Positions 43,754-52,841 of a stretch of 64,000 bases of DNA are shown one piece after another. The notes under the pieces were generated by a model. That model was not told where the DNA came from, did no database searches, and worked only from the letters and a program-made list of their open reading frames with translations. This stretch comes from an uncultured bacterium (GTDB taxonomy: Bacteria > Cyanobacteriota > Vampirovibrionia > Gastranaerophilales > Gastranaerophilaceae): NCBI GenBank assembly GCA_902791985.1, contig CADAYD010000004.1, positions 29,143 through 93,142 on the forward strand, in the 5' to 3' direction. How positions within the stretch are numbered: position 1 is the first letter of the stretch; each line of letters opens with the position of its first letter. The position numbers were made by a program, and so were the translations under genes.

Positions 43754-44242
43754 CTAAAAACCAAAACTATTCTGAAATCGGCTGATTTCTCTCAAATATT
43801 GCAAAAGAGCACTGTAACCGTTATAAATCTCATTTGATGCAAATGCATAGCTGCTTGCTTCCAAATATTTCAGTTCACTTACCCTAATCCCTAAAATTTC
43901 ATCCGAATCTGCTCTTAATTGCGCATCATCAGACATTGACCATTTTTGCAAAAGCGTTAATTCTTTATACATTTGCTGCATTGTGGTAAATTCCAAAATA
44001 TTGAAATCATATTTTTCTAACAATGCTTTTTCGGATTTGGTAATCCTATTTAAACTAACCTGAAATTTGAAAATCTTTTTTATTACCAAATAATTGTCTG
44101 CTATTCTTTTATGTGATAACGGAACAGTATTTTTTGCAAGCAATGCTGCAATTGAACATGAGGTGAAAGTATCATCATCATTTGAAAACACACTTTTTGA
44201 TGTTAAATTCAAATCCGATTTGTCCTCTATCATCTCTAACAT
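43754..44242 (-). CDS. Protein of unknown function
   Basis: A 162-residue soluble, mostly helical protein with Ser/Asp-rich first 25 residues. No domain recognised. GGAGGG lies 5 nt before the ATG. It is divergent from the histidine kinase gene at 44370. Confidence 0.5.
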   Translation of the reverse strand: MLEMIEDKSDLNLTSKSVFSNDDDTFTSCSIAALLAKNTVPLSHKRIADNYLVIKKIFKFQVSLNRITKSEKALLEKYDFNILEFTTMQQMYKELTLLQKWSMSDDAQLRADSDEILGIRVSELKYLEASSYAFASNEIYNGYSALLQYLREISRFQNSFGF

Positions 44243-44335
44243 ATTCCCTCCACTAAATAATAGTAAAATAATCGGGACTTTTTGTCATGATAAAAAGTCA
44301 AATTTTTTACATTTGTTAAAATACAAATTTACAAC

Positions 44336-44363
44336 TTGCCAAAAATTATCATAAATATAAAAT
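44336..44363 (+). promoter_or_regulatory. Promoter with leaderless layout
   Basis: TTGCCA (44336) and TAAAAT (44358-44363) are 16 nt apart; the ATG of the kinase follows the -10 by 6 nt and has no Shine-Dalgarno site. Confidence 0.5.
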
Positions 44364-44369
44364 ATAAGT

Positions 44370-46085
44370 ATGGGAAAAGTGTTGATTTTTAGCGAAAATG
44401 ATTCAATTATCGAAAAATTCTCACAAATATTTGAGGGAAAATTTTTCAACTTTATTGTGTGTAAAAATGAAAATGAATTAAAACAAGCTATGACAGAAAA
44501 TACACCAGACATTTATCTGATAGATAGCGAAATACCTTATAATTTAAAACAAATCAGTCAACAAATAAAAAATGTCTTTGAAAATTCCCAAATTTTACTG
44601 TTAGTAAACTCTGAAAATATAAATTTTGACAATTTATCCGAGATTAATGGATATATATTCAATAATTATGACGATAACATGATTTTTAATATTATAAACA
44701 ACTCCTTAAAAATTAAAACCAAATTGGATAAATTAACCTCTAAAAATACTGATATGAAAGAAAGTTTGTACAGATTAAACGTTTTATACAATACGAGCTC
44801 TCTATTTGCAGGCACATTGGATACAAAAGAACTTTTAACATATATGATTGAAGGCTTGGAAAAATCTTTGAGTTTTGATTTAGCTTGCACCATATCTTTC
44901 GGTTTTGAAAATGAACCGGTTTTAATTATAAATTCGCTTTATGATATTTCGGAAGAATTGGTTAATGCTCTGAAGTTTAGAGCCGTTGTAAATTATAAAT
45001 CACTTTTTGAAACAAAAGAAATCCCATTTGAAATAGACGATACAAAGCTAAAAATAATTAAAAACATAAAAAATCCCCATGAAAAATTTACTCTGTCCAT
45101 ATTCCGATATGATAACATGTTTGCACCTATAGACTTAGGCGACCAGTTTTTTGGATGTATAGAAATATTTAAAAACAAACCGTTTTCATCTGACGATGCA
45201 GCATATTTTCAAACCATTATCAGACAAGTTTCACTTCCGTTAAAAAGTGCCGGTTTATATAAAGAAATTAAAGAAAAAAATATTAAACTTGAAAAACTTG
45301 AACGAATAAAATCTGATTTTATATCTATCGTATCGCACGAACTTCGGACTCCACTGACTCCGCTTAAAAATGCTTTGTCTATCCTTTCAAGCGGAAGATG
45401 CGGTGAATTTAACGAAGACGGTTTTAGATTTTTTGATATGGCAAAAAGAAATGTCAAAAAATTTACAAGTATTATTAATGACTTGCTGGATATAAGTAAA
45501 ATTGAAGCCGGTAAAATGGAATATCGGTATAAAACAATGAATATTCATAGTGTCATAGAAAATATTAAAAACGATTTTGATGGTGTTGCTAAAGAACAAA
45601 ATATAATATTTAACACAATTGAACAAGAAAATTTGCCGGATATTTATGCAGATTCTCAAAGATTAGAACAAATAATGACAAATCTTGTGACAAACGCAAT
45701 GAAATTTACTCCGGAAAATAAAAGTATTACAATAACAACTGAGCTAAAAAATGCACTTGATATTACACCATGCAAATATTTTGAGGATGAAATCAATGCA
45801 TTGAAAGGGGATTATATTGTTGTAAGCGTAAAAGATGAAGGTATCGGGATTAAAGATGAGAATATTTTAAAAGCATTTGAAATGTTTGCACAAATTGAAA
45901 ATTCTCTGACAAGAAAAGTTGGCGGAACCGGTTTGGGCTTGCCTATTGTAAGACACATGGTTAAGGCTCATAAAGGCGCAATATGGTGTAAAAGTAAAGA
46001 AGGTAAAGGTACAACTTTTGAATTTGCAATCCCAATCTGTAAAGAATCTGCCGAAATTAAAACTGTTGAAAAAGAAATGGTATAA
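44370..46085 (+). CDS. Sensor histidine kinase with receiver-like and GAF domains
   Basis: A 571-residue soluble kinase. Residues 1-105 look like a receiver domain (VLIFSEND start, Asp52 in IYLIDSEIP) but the conserved Lys after strand 5 is absent (GYIFNNYDD), so phosphotransfer there is doubtful. A GAF-like domain spans about 140-295, a coiled coil about 295-318, then the HisKA box FISIVSHELRTPLTPLKNAL with His323 and an HATPase domain (IMTNLVTNAMKFTPENKS, DEGIGIKDEN, GGTGLGLPIVRHMV). It may sense a cytoplasmic ligand. No response regulator is adjacent. Confidence 0.9.
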   Translation: MGKVLIFSENDSIIEKFSQIFEGKFFNFIVCKNENELKQAMTENTPDIYLIDSEIPYNLKQISQQIKNVFENSQILLLVNSENINFDNLSEINGYIFNNYDDNMIFNIINNSLKIKTKLDKLTSKNTDMKESLYRLNVLYNTSSLFAGTLDTKELLTYMIEGLEKSLSFDLACTISFGFENEPVLIINSLYDISEELVNALKFRAVVNYKSLFETKEIPFEIDDTKLKIIKNIKNPHEKFTLSIFRYDNMFAPIDLGDQFFGCIEIFKNKPFSSDDAAYFQTIIRQVSLPLKSAGLYKEIKEKNIKLEKLERIKSDFISIVSHELRTPLTPLKNALSILSSGRCGEFNEDGFRFFDMAKRNVKKFTSIINDLLDISKIEAGKMEYRYKTMNIHSVIENIKNDFDGVAKEQNIIFNTIEQENLPDIYADSQRLEQIMTNLVTNAMKFTPENKSITITTELKNALDITPCKYFEDEINALKGDYIVVSVKDEGIGIKDENILKAFEMFAQIENSLTRKVGGTGLGLPIVRHMVKAHKGAIWCKSKEGKGTTFEFAIPICKESAEIKTVEKEMV

Positions 46086-46163
46086 AAACATAACTTTATT
46101 TTGTTATATTGCACTTCATTCGAAAATAAGTTAAAATTATAATAAGAGTATGCGGAGTAATAT

Positions 46164-47243
46164 ATGTTTTGTTTTAAACAACGAGTTAATAAAAAAGCAT
46201 TTACGCTAACCGAGTTATTAATAGCACTCGGAGTAATTGGTGTTTTGACAGCAATATTGATGCCGATAATATTCCATTTAAAACCGGATCAGAATATTAT
46301 AATGGCAAAAAGAGCATTTTATACTACTGAAACCATTGTAAGCGAATTATTGAATGACGGGAATTGTTACCCCAAAATGAGACAAAGAGTAGGTTTTGAC
46401 GATGGCAAAGGCTATTCGAAATGTAAAAAATGGGGTGGAGAAGATAATCCTGGCGTTTTGGATGCAGAAGAAAATCCCAGCCTGAAACTGGTTACACTTT
46501 TTGCTGATTATCTTGATATTCGGGGAGATATCAATTCTGAAACAAATAAATATTCATTCACAACAAAAGATGGAATGATATGGACTTTTTCAAATTTTAA
46601 ATTTCAACAAAATGAACCTAAATCTTATGCACTGCTGACAATTGATGTAAACGGAACCAAAGAACCTAATTGCGGACAATCCGCAACAGCAGGTGCTTGT
46701 GTAGATAAAGCAAGAAATAATCGTTTTGACAAATTTACAATGATTATATATGCCCGCGGTAAAGTTCAAATACTTGATTGCTGGGCAACTTTAGCTGCCA
46801 GAGTTGATAAAAAACTCGTAGGAGATAATGAGCCCGTAACATGTGAGGATCTCGATTTGCCTGATATAAATGAAAATTGCGAAACCGCTCCAACAAGTCC
46901 TGATGATTTTTGCTGCAATGATCCGGCATGGAAAGACTTAAATGCTTGTAATACTTGTATATCCAGACCTACAAGTCCCGATGATTATTGTTGCTCGCCG
47001 GAATCCGAATCCTCATGGATTGGCTCTCAAGCATGCGATCCTTGCACATATAAAACCGTTTCAGATTATAATGACGAATGTTGCAGCGAAGGCACAAAAT
47101 GGCATGATAAAAAAGAATGTAAAATATGCGGAGGAAACTATCCTATAGATTGCTGTTTATCAAAAAAAGACTCCATAACAGCCGGTGATGAGTGTTGTGA
47201 ATATGATGCGGTTAAAGCAGAAGTTCCTGCCTGCAATAATTAA
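46164..47243 (+). CDS. Prepilin-type protein with Cys-rich repeats
   Basis: A 359-residue pseudopilin-like protein. Residues 11-30 carry a type IV prepilin site, KA/FTLTELLIALGVIGVLTA, with cleavage expected between Ala12 and Phe13 and Glu at +5. A globular part follows to about 235. The last 120 residues hold 18 cysteines in about four units of the form CC-x(n)-C-x2-C, two of which begin PTSPDD(F/Y)CC. The Cys-rich tail is probably disulfide-bonded at the surface. CGGAG precedes the ATG. It lies alone; other pilus genes are elsewhere. Its stop overlaps the convergent alcohol dehydrogenase gene by 4 nt. Confidence 0.8.
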   Translation: MFCFKQRVNKKAFTLTELLIALGVIGVLTAILMPIIFHLKPDQNIIMAKRAFYTTETIVSELLNDGNCYPKMRQRVGFDDGKGYSKCKKWGGEDNPGVLDAEENPSLKLVTLFADYLDIRGDINSETNKYSFTTKDGMIWTFSNFKFQQNEPKSYALLTIDVNGTKEPNCGQSATAGACVDKARNNRFDKFTMIIYARGKVQILDCWATLAARVDKKLVGDNEPVTCEDLDLPDINENCETAPTSPDDFCCNDPAWKDLNACNTCISRPTSPDDYCCSPESESSWIGSQACDPCTYKTVSDYNDECCSEGTKWHDKKECKICGGNYPIDCCLSKKDSITAGDECCEYDAVKAEVPACNN

Positions 47244-48223
47244 CTATTAATATTAATGTAAGCTTTTAATATTTTATTTTGAATAGTATCATTTATTGCT
47301 TTTTGAACTTGTTCAAGCGGATAATAGGTTGATAAACCTTTTACTTTCACTTCTTTGTTCTTTAAAAGCACATAAGAGTCATACAAATCCGCAGGAGAGG
47401 GCGAATAACTGCCTAAAACAGTAAGTTCTCTATAGTAAATTTCGTTATTTGGGTATCCTGTATTCAGCGGAGTACTTGAAAATACAAGGATTTTACCCCC
47501 GTCACGAACATATTTTAATGCCGTTTGCAAAGCCTTATCAGAACCGGAAGTCATAAATATACAATCAACATTGATACTTTCGCACATTTCATTTACATTG
47601 AAAGCCTCTATTCCAAAGCTTTTGAGTAATTCAACACGAGAAGCTATCAAATCGCAGCCGATAACCTTCATGCCGGATGCTTTTAATGCTTGGGCCATTA
47701 AAATACCTATTGAACCGAGCCCGATTACAAGCGCAGTCGAATTTTCGTTTAAATTTGCACGTTTAACAGCACGAATACAACAGCCTAAAGGTTCATAAAA
47801 GACGACTTCGTCATTAGATAAGTTTTCCGGCTTTAAATAAGCAACATTTTTTAAATGTTCTTCCGATACAAAAACGAGTTCACTAAATCCCCCCGGTTTA
47901 ATATTGGTTTCTTTAAAATGTCTGCACATTGAAACATTCCCGTTTTTGCAGTATTCGCATTTTCCGCAAGGAATATGGTGTGATGTAATAATTACATCGC
48001 CCGCTTTAAAATCAGTTTCGGAACAAATATCAACAATTTGCCCGACAATTTCATGTCCTAAGACAATTCCGTCTTTACTCAGATGTTGAGTAAGTTTTAC
48101 AATATCCGACCCGCATAATCCGCAGCCTAATACCTTTAAAATAGCACCTCTGCGCCCATCTAAAGTTTCGTTTTCTCTTTCTTTTATAACTAAATTATTA
48201 TTTTCAATCTGTGCAACTTTCAT
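47240..48223 (-). CDS. Zinc-dependent medium-chain alcohol dehydrogenase
   Basis: A 327-residue MDR dehydrogenase. Catalytic zinc ligands are Cys in LGCGLCGSD and the His-Glu pair in GIVLGHEIVG; the structural zinc site is CGKCEYCKNGNVSMC; the NAD(P) Rossmann motif is VIGLGSIGILMAQ. It resembles threonine/sorbitol dehydrogenases; the substrate is not determined. GAGGA lies before ATG 48223; a longer frame to 48271 lacks a site. Convergent with the prepilin gene. Confidence 0.85.
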   Translation of the reverse strand: MKVAQIENNNLVIKERENETLDGRRGAILKVLGCGLCGSDIVKLTQHLSKDGIVLGHEIVGQIVDICSETDFKAGDVIITSHHIPCGKCEYCKNGNVSMCRHFKETNIKPGGFSELVFVSEEHLKNVAYLKPENLSNDEVVFYEPLGCCIRAVKRANLNENSTALVIGLGSIGILMAQALKASGMKVIGCDLIASRVELLKSFGIEAFNVNEMCESINVDCIFMTSGSDKALQTALKYVRDGGKILVFSSTPLNTGYPNNEIYYRELTVLGSYSPSPADLYDSYVLLKNKEVKVKGLSTYYPLEQVQKAINDTIQNKILKAYININS

Positions 48224-48275
48224 AATATCCTCAACTAAATATATTTTATCACAATGAAAACCTACAGGCATGCCG

Positions 48276-48315
48276 CAAAAAAAGAGCCGTAATTAACAAG
48301 TAATTACGACTCTTT
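48276..48315 (-). terminator. Terminator of the HU gene
   Basis: The stem AAAGAG-x-CGTAATTA with TAATTACG-x-CTCTTT (one C/A mismatch) and a 5-nt loop runs, on the minus strand, into seven Ts. It ends the HU transcript before the dehydrogenase gene. Confidence 0.8.
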
Positions 48316-48335
48316 CCGAAATTATTGTTCAAAAA

Positions 48336-48608
48336 CTATTTTACAAGTTCTTTGAATTTCTTACCAGCTGAGAAAGCAGGAACTTTCTTAGCAGCGATTT
48401 TCAAAGTAGCACCTGTTTGTGGATTTCTACCAGTTCTAGCTGCTCTCTTACGAGATTCAAAAGTACCAAAGCCAACTAAAGTAACTTTGCCGCCTTTTTT
48501 AACTGTTTTTTCAATAGTATCTAAAGTTGCAGCCAAAATGTTAGCTACTGCCTTTTGAGAAACTTTTGATTTTTTTGAAATTTCTTTTACTAATTCTTCT
48601 TTGTTCAT
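48336..48608 (-). CDS. hup: HU-family DNA-binding protein
   Basis: A 90-residue histone-like protein of full family length: MNKEELVKEISKKSKVSQKA, then VTLVGFGTFESRKRAARTGR and NPQTG with the DNA-intercalating Pro, and KVPAFSAGKKFKELVK at the end. It bends DNA and compacts the nucleoid as a dimer. AAGGAGG, a perfect ribosome-binding site, lies 6 nt before ATG 48608; the longer frame to 48635 runs through it. Confidence 0.95.
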   Translation of the reverse strand: MNKEELVKEISKKSKVSQKAVANILAATLDTIEKTVKKGGKVTLVGFGTFESRKRAARTGRNPQTGATLKIAAKKVPAFSAGKKFKELVK

Positions 48609-48879
48609 TATGAACCTCCTTCTTCCTAATACCACGAAACCATTTTCCGCAGTTTTTGTATAATCGACAGGCTTATTATAGCACTTTACCTTTTGCTGTC
48701 AAGTATTCTTAAAAATTTTTTTCTTAAGATTCAATATTGGTATATAATTTAGGATATATACATGCCGAAAACCTTTAATTTTCTTATATCCCTTCTTTTT
48801 TATTTTAAACCCCATAAAAAATTTTTTGCTAATTATTTAAAATCATTCATTCAGCCTATTACAAGCGAGTAAAATGTGT

Positions 48880-48885
48880 TAAAAT
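48880..48885 (+). promoter_or_regulatory. -10 box giving a probable leaderless start
   Basis: TAAAAT ends 6 nt before the ATG at 48892 (a second hexamer TATAAT overlaps downstream). There is no Shine-Dalgarno site. Confidence 0.4.
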
Positions 48886-48891
48886 ATAATT

Positions 48892-49761
48892 ATGAAGAAG
48901 ATTTTAATACTTTTTGGAATTCTACTTATCAATATTATACTCGCAAATCCTTGTCATGCAATAAAAGTCGGATTACTCACTAATGTTGACAAAGCAGGCA
49001 TCGGAACAGACGTTAACGGCAGAATGATTAGTACCCATACTAACAGAACCGTTGCAACAACACAGGCTATGAAAGGGTATGTAATTGTCCCATATAAAGG
49101 TCAGATTGCAATTTGGTCAAAAGACGGTTATACACCTTTAAATACAGATTCTTTTGTTTTAAGACCGGATAGTGAAGGTTTTGTAAGTACTAAAGGGAAA
49201 TGGTACAGAGGAAAACTTTTAATTAAAAACGTTAATGATAAATTAATTGTTATAAATGATATACCTATAGAAGAATACATAAGAGGGGTTGTACCTTCCG
49301 AAATGTCGCCTTCATGGGAATATGAAGCACTCAAGGCTCAAGCCATTGCCGCAAGAAGTTTTGCACTGGCAAACTTAGGAAAACAAGCCAAATACGGATA
49401 TGATTTGAAAGATAATACCGAGGATCAAGCATACGGCGGCGCATCATGTGAAACAGACAGAACAAACCGTGCGGTAAATGAAACCGAAGGTCTTGTTCTA
49501 ACTTATGATATGAAAATTATATCAGCATACTATTCTGCTTCCGCAGGAGGATATACAAACACAAATGCGTGGGGAATAAATAATTTACCATATTTGCATT
49601 CAGTATTTTCATTTGATGATAATGTTGCCAAAAACGGACATGGGGTCGGAATGAGCCAGCACGGAGCAAATAATCTTGCAAAACAGGGATACAATGCATA
49701 CCAAATTTTACAATATTTCTATCAAAACGTTAAATTTGCCAAATTAAACAGCGAAGTTTAA
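48892..49761 (+). CDS. SpoIID/LytB-like exported protein
   Basis: A 289-residue protein with signal peptide (KILILFGILLINIILANPCH). The SpoIID domain contains IEEYIRGVVPSEMSPSWEYE, ALKAQAIAARSFALANLGK, SAYYSASAGGYTNTN and GHGVGMSQHGANNLAKQGY. SpoIID cleaves glycan strands lacking stem peptides; outside spore formers, related proteins act on the cell wall during division or as amidase enhancers. No sporulation gene is nearby. Convergent with the small gene at 49765. Confidence 0.88.
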   Translation: MKKILILFGILLINIILANPCHAIKVGLLTNVDKAGIGTDVNGRMISTHTNRTVATTQAMKGYVIVPYKGQIAIWSKDGYTPLNTDSFVLRPDSEGFVSTKGKWYRGKLLIKNVNDKLIVINDIPIEEYIRGVVPSEMSPSWEYEALKAQAIAARSFALANLGKQAKYGYDLKDNTEDQAYGGASCETDRTNRAVNETEGLVLTYDMKIISAYYSASAGGYTNTNAWGINNLPYLHSVFSFDDNVAKNGHGVGMSQHGANNLAKQGYNAYQILQYFYQNVKFAKLNSEV

Positions 49762-49764
49762 CTA

Positions 49765-50088
49765 TTAATCCAATTCGTATTCAACTCTTACACCATCATA
49801 TAAAACGGGGTTTTTATCAGAAAAAACAATTTGGTCACTATTATGGTAAAAAACTTTATCATTATTTGCTTTAGTAATTTTTCTGCCTGTAAATCTTTCA
49901 ATTAATTTATATAAAAAATTAGCTTGGCGTTTGTTGACAGTATGAACAACGTCTTTTTCTCCCAAATTTTTAGCAAGACGTTTGATAAGTTTATCCTGAA
50001 CTTTGGTTGTCGGGTATTTTTTAAATGAACTTACTGTCTTATTCCAAGTTATTACTGTTATATGACCTTGAAAAGATACATTGCTCAT
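49765..50088 (-). CDS. Small protein with N-terminal SFQG motif, unknown
   Basis: A 107-residue basic protein beginning MSNVSFQGHITVITWNK. The N-terminal F-x-G followed by a beta-strand is like the leader proteins at 41107-43093 (FKGSLTL, FGAKIVI) although the MQVQ part is missing. The body is helical with QANFLYKLIERFTGRK. GGAGAA precedes the ATG. No family recognised. Confidence 0.5.
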   Translation of the reverse strand: MSNVSFQGHITVITWNKTVSSFKKYPTTKVQDKLIKRLAKNLGEKDVVHTVNKRQANFLYKLIERFTGRKITKANNDKVFYHNSDQIVFSDKNPVLYDGVRVEYELD

Positions 50089-50137
50089 GTATTTTCTCCT
50101 TTTAGCTTTTTCATTCTAAAACACAAAAAAAAATTTT

Positions 50138-50165
50138 TTGCGCTTGAAATTTAACATGTTATAAT
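50138..50165 (+). promoter_or_regulatory. Promoter of dxr
   Basis: TTGCGC (50138) and TATAAT (50160-50165) are spaced 16 nt; the ATG follows 10 nt later, so the 5' leader would be only about 4 nt and lacks a ribosome-binding site. Confidence 0.5.
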
Positions 50166-50175
50166 TGTTTACAAT

Positions 50176-51309
50176 ATGGAAACAAAAAAACGCAAAATAA
50201 GCATAATCGGTTCAACGGGTTCTATAGGAACTCAGGCTCTTGAAGTCATTGAAAAAATATCTGATAAATTTGAAATAATTGCACTTGCGGGGGGTAAGAA
50301 TACCGAACTCTTAAGAAAACAGTGCGAAAAATTTAACCCCAAATATGTTTGTTCAAATGATGTAAATTTTAAAATAGACGGAGTGAAATCTTTATATGGA
50401 GAAGAAGGCTTAGAAGAAATTTGTTCAAACAAAGAAAATGACATCATTCTTGTTGCCGTTTCTGGTAAAATCGGTTTGAAACCCACTCTGAAAGCTATCG
50501 AAAACGGAATTGATATTGCTCTTGCAAACAAAGAAACTCTTGTTATGGCAGGAGATATTGTAATACGCAAAGCAAAAGAACGCTGTGTGAATATTATTCC
50601 AGTAGATAGTGAACACTGTGCAATTCATCAGTGTATAAAAGATATTAATCAAGTAGACAAACTCATAATAACTGCAAGCGGAGGACCTTTTTTGACTAAA
50701 TCCGCAGATGAAATGAACTTTGCAACAGTCACACAGGCACTCTCTCATCCACGTTGGAACATGGGTAAAAAAATTACAATTGACAGCGCAACATTGATGA
50801 ATAAAGGACTTGAAGTTATAGAAGCACATCATCTTTTCGGAATCAACTATGACGATATTGAGGTTGTAATTCACCCTCAGAGTATTGTTCATTCAGCTAT
50901 CGAATACAAAGACGGTAGCGTAATAGCGCAACTTGGTCTGCCGAGTATGCATATTCCAATTCAATATGCAATCACGTATCCCGAACGATTTGAAGGCATA
51001 AAATCAAAAAGCTTCAGTTTTAGCGAGGCAGCAAGACTGGATTTTGAAAAACCTGATTTTGAAAAATTTCCAACACTCAAACTTGCCTATAACATGGGCA
51101 GACTTGGCGGAAGCGCAACGGTTTGCATGAATGCCGCTAATGAAGAAGCTGTTTTTGCATTCCTTGACGGAAAGATTAGTTTAGGAGATATTTATAAAAT
51201 AACGGAAAAAATAACTCAAAATCATAATGTTATCAAAAATCCGTCAATAGACGAAATCTTCGAAATTGATTGTGAGGTTCGGGCAAAAACAAAAGAATTA
51301 ATAAAGTAG
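50176..51309 (+). CDS. dxr: 1-deoxy-D-xylulose 5-phosphate reductoisomerase
   Basis: Second enzyme of the MEP isoprenoid pathway: converts DXP to MEP with NADPH and a divalent metal. At 377 residues the length is typical. The NADPH motif is IIGSTGSIGTQALEVI; LANKETLVMAGDIV, IPVDSEHCAIHQCI and TASGGPFL form the substrate and metal site, and the HPRWNMGKKITIDSATLMNK block binds metal and phosphate. No frameshift. It lies 36 nt before ffh and may share its transcript. Confidence 0.96.
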   Translation: METKKRKISIIGSTGSIGTQALEVIEKISDKFEIIALAGGKNTELLRKQCEKFNPKYVCSNDVNFKIDGVKSLYGEEGLEEICSNKENDIILVAVSGKIGLKPTLKAIENGIDIALANKETLVMAGDIVIRKAKERCVNIIPVDSEHCAIHQCIKDINQVDKLIITASGGPFLTKSADEMNFATVTQALSHPRWNMGKKITIDSATLMNKGLEVIEAHHLFGINYDDIEVVIHPQSIVHSAIEYKDGSVIAQLGLPSMHIPIQYAITYPERFEGIKSKSFSFSEAARLDFEKPDFEKFPTLKLAYNMGRLGGSATVCMNAANEEAVFAFLDGKISLGDIYKITEKITQNHNVIKNPSIDEIFEIDCEVRAKTKELIK

Positions 51310-51345
51310 GTCGGCATTACTACACCGACAAAAAGGGATATAAAC

Positions 51346-52731
51346 ATGTTTGATAATTTAAGCGAAAAATTACAAAGTATAATAGCAAAAACTCAAGGAA
51401 ATTCCGAATTAACACAGGATAACATGCAGGATGCACTGCGTGAAATCCGCAGAGCATTGCTTGAAGCAGATGTAAATTTAAGAGTTGTAAAAGCATTTAT
51501 TTCTGCCATAAAAGACAAGGCAGAGGGTGAAAATGTCTTAACAGGAGTAAATCCGGGGCAGCAGCTTGTCAAAATCGTTAACGATGAACTTGTTGAACTC
51601 TTAGGTAAAGAACTTAAACCGCTCGATCTTTCAGGTCACCCGTCAATTATTATGATGCTTGGTTTGCAAGGTTCAGGGAAGACAACATCTTCTGCAAAAC
51701 TTGCCGTAAAACTTAAAAAAGAAGGCAAAAATCCCCTGCTTGTTGCTTGTGACGTTTACAGACCGGCTGCAATCTCACAATTACAAACTCTTGGAAAAGA
51801 AATCAACTGCGAAGTCTTTACAATTCCTGATAGCAAAGATGTTCAGAATATTGTCCAAAGTGCACTGAATTATGCAAAAGAAAACGGCTTTAACGTATTA
51901 ATTCTTGATACAGCAGGTCGGTTACAAATTGATACCGAAATGATGGCTGAACTTCTCATTATTGACAGGATTTTCAATCCAAATGAAAAACTTTTGGTTA
52001 TCGATTCTATGACAGGACAGGAAGCTGTTAATGTTGCGGAAAATTTTGATGCCCAAATTGGTTTGACAGGACTTGTTTTAACCAAGTTAGATGGTGACTC
52101 AAGAGGAGGAGCGGCATTATCTGTAGTTTATTGTACTGGAAAACCAATCAAATTGACAGGTACAGGTGAAAAATTAAACGCACTTGAAAACTTCTACCCT
52201 GAACGTATGGTCACGCGCATTTTGGGAATGGGTGATATTGTTTCTTTAGTTGAACGCGCGCAGGAGGTTTTTGACGAAAAACAGGCTTTGCGTATGCAAG
52301 AACAAATGCAAAAAGCAGAATTTTCATACAATGATTTTTTGAATATGCAAAAACAGATGAAAATGTTTGGTTCAATGGATAATCTGCTTGGCATGATTCC
52401 CGGATTAAACATCAAAAAAGAAGATAGAGAACTAATTTCGCACAAAGGAGAAGAAGAATTTAAGCGAATTGAAGTGTTTATTCAGAGTATGACACCCGAA
52501 GAACGTGATAATCCGCAACTTATGAATACAAGTCGTAAACGCAGAATTTCACAGGGCTGCGGAATAGATATGCATACAGTAAACCTTTATGTCAAACAAT
52601 TTGAACAGATGCGCCAAATGATGGGTGGTATGGGTAAATTGCAAAAGATGTTCGGCGGTTTCGGCGGAGGTAAAACAGGTCAGAAAAAGGCTATGGTTAA
52701 AGCCATGAATATGATGAGAAGGTTCAAATAA
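51346..52731 (+). CDS. ffh: Signal recognition particle GTPase Ffh
   Basis: A 461-residue protein with the three SRP54 parts: N domain (1-90), G domain with P-loop GLQGSGKTT (106-114), DTAGRLQ, and TKLDGDSRGG, and the Met-rich M domain from about 300 (MQEQMQKAEFSYNDFLNMQK) that binds 4.5S RNA and signal sequences. It delivers nascent membrane proteins to FtsY. AAGGGA lies before the ATG. No rpsP or trmD is seen after it. Confidence 0.97.
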   Translation: MFDNLSEKLQSIIAKTQGNSELTQDNMQDALREIRRALLEADVNLRVVKAFISAIKDKAEGENVLTGVNPGQQLVKIVNDELVELLGKELKPLDLSGHPSIIMMLGLQGSGKTTSSAKLAVKLKKEGKNPLLVACDVYRPAAISQLQTLGKEINCEVFTIPDSKDVQNIVQSALNYAKENGFNVLILDTAGRLQIDTEMMAELLIIDRIFNPNEKLLVIDSMTGQEAVNVAENFDAQIGLTGLVLTKLDGDSRGGAALSVVYCTGKPIKLTGTGEKLNALENFYPERMVTRILGMGDIVSLVERAQEVFDEKQALRMQEQMQKAEFSYNDFLNMQKQMKMFGSMDNLLGMIPGLNIKKEDRELISHKGEEEFKRIEVFIQSMTPEERDNPQLMNTSRKRRISQGCGIDMHTVNLYVKQFEQMRQMMGGMGKLQKMFGGFGGGKTGQKKAMVKAMNMMRRFK

Positions 52732-52841
52732 TAATATTTGTAAATAACCCTTATTTAGTATTTATTTTTATTCAAAAAAATTGTATAATCTTTACAAGAA
52801 AGTGTTTTTAGTTTACAAATATCTTATAAAGGAAAGAAAAA

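Noticed and set aside
48892-49761. SpoIID as evidence for sporulation
   Set aside because: SpoIID-like proteins occur in non-sporing bacteria including cyanobacteria, and no other sporulation gene is in the window; the SpoIIE-type phosphatase has a Cache-HAMP layout of general signalling.
50425-50892. 155-codon frame opposite dxr
   Set aside because: Antisense shadow; Cys/His/Phe-rich composition typical of reverse reading and no ribosome-binding site.
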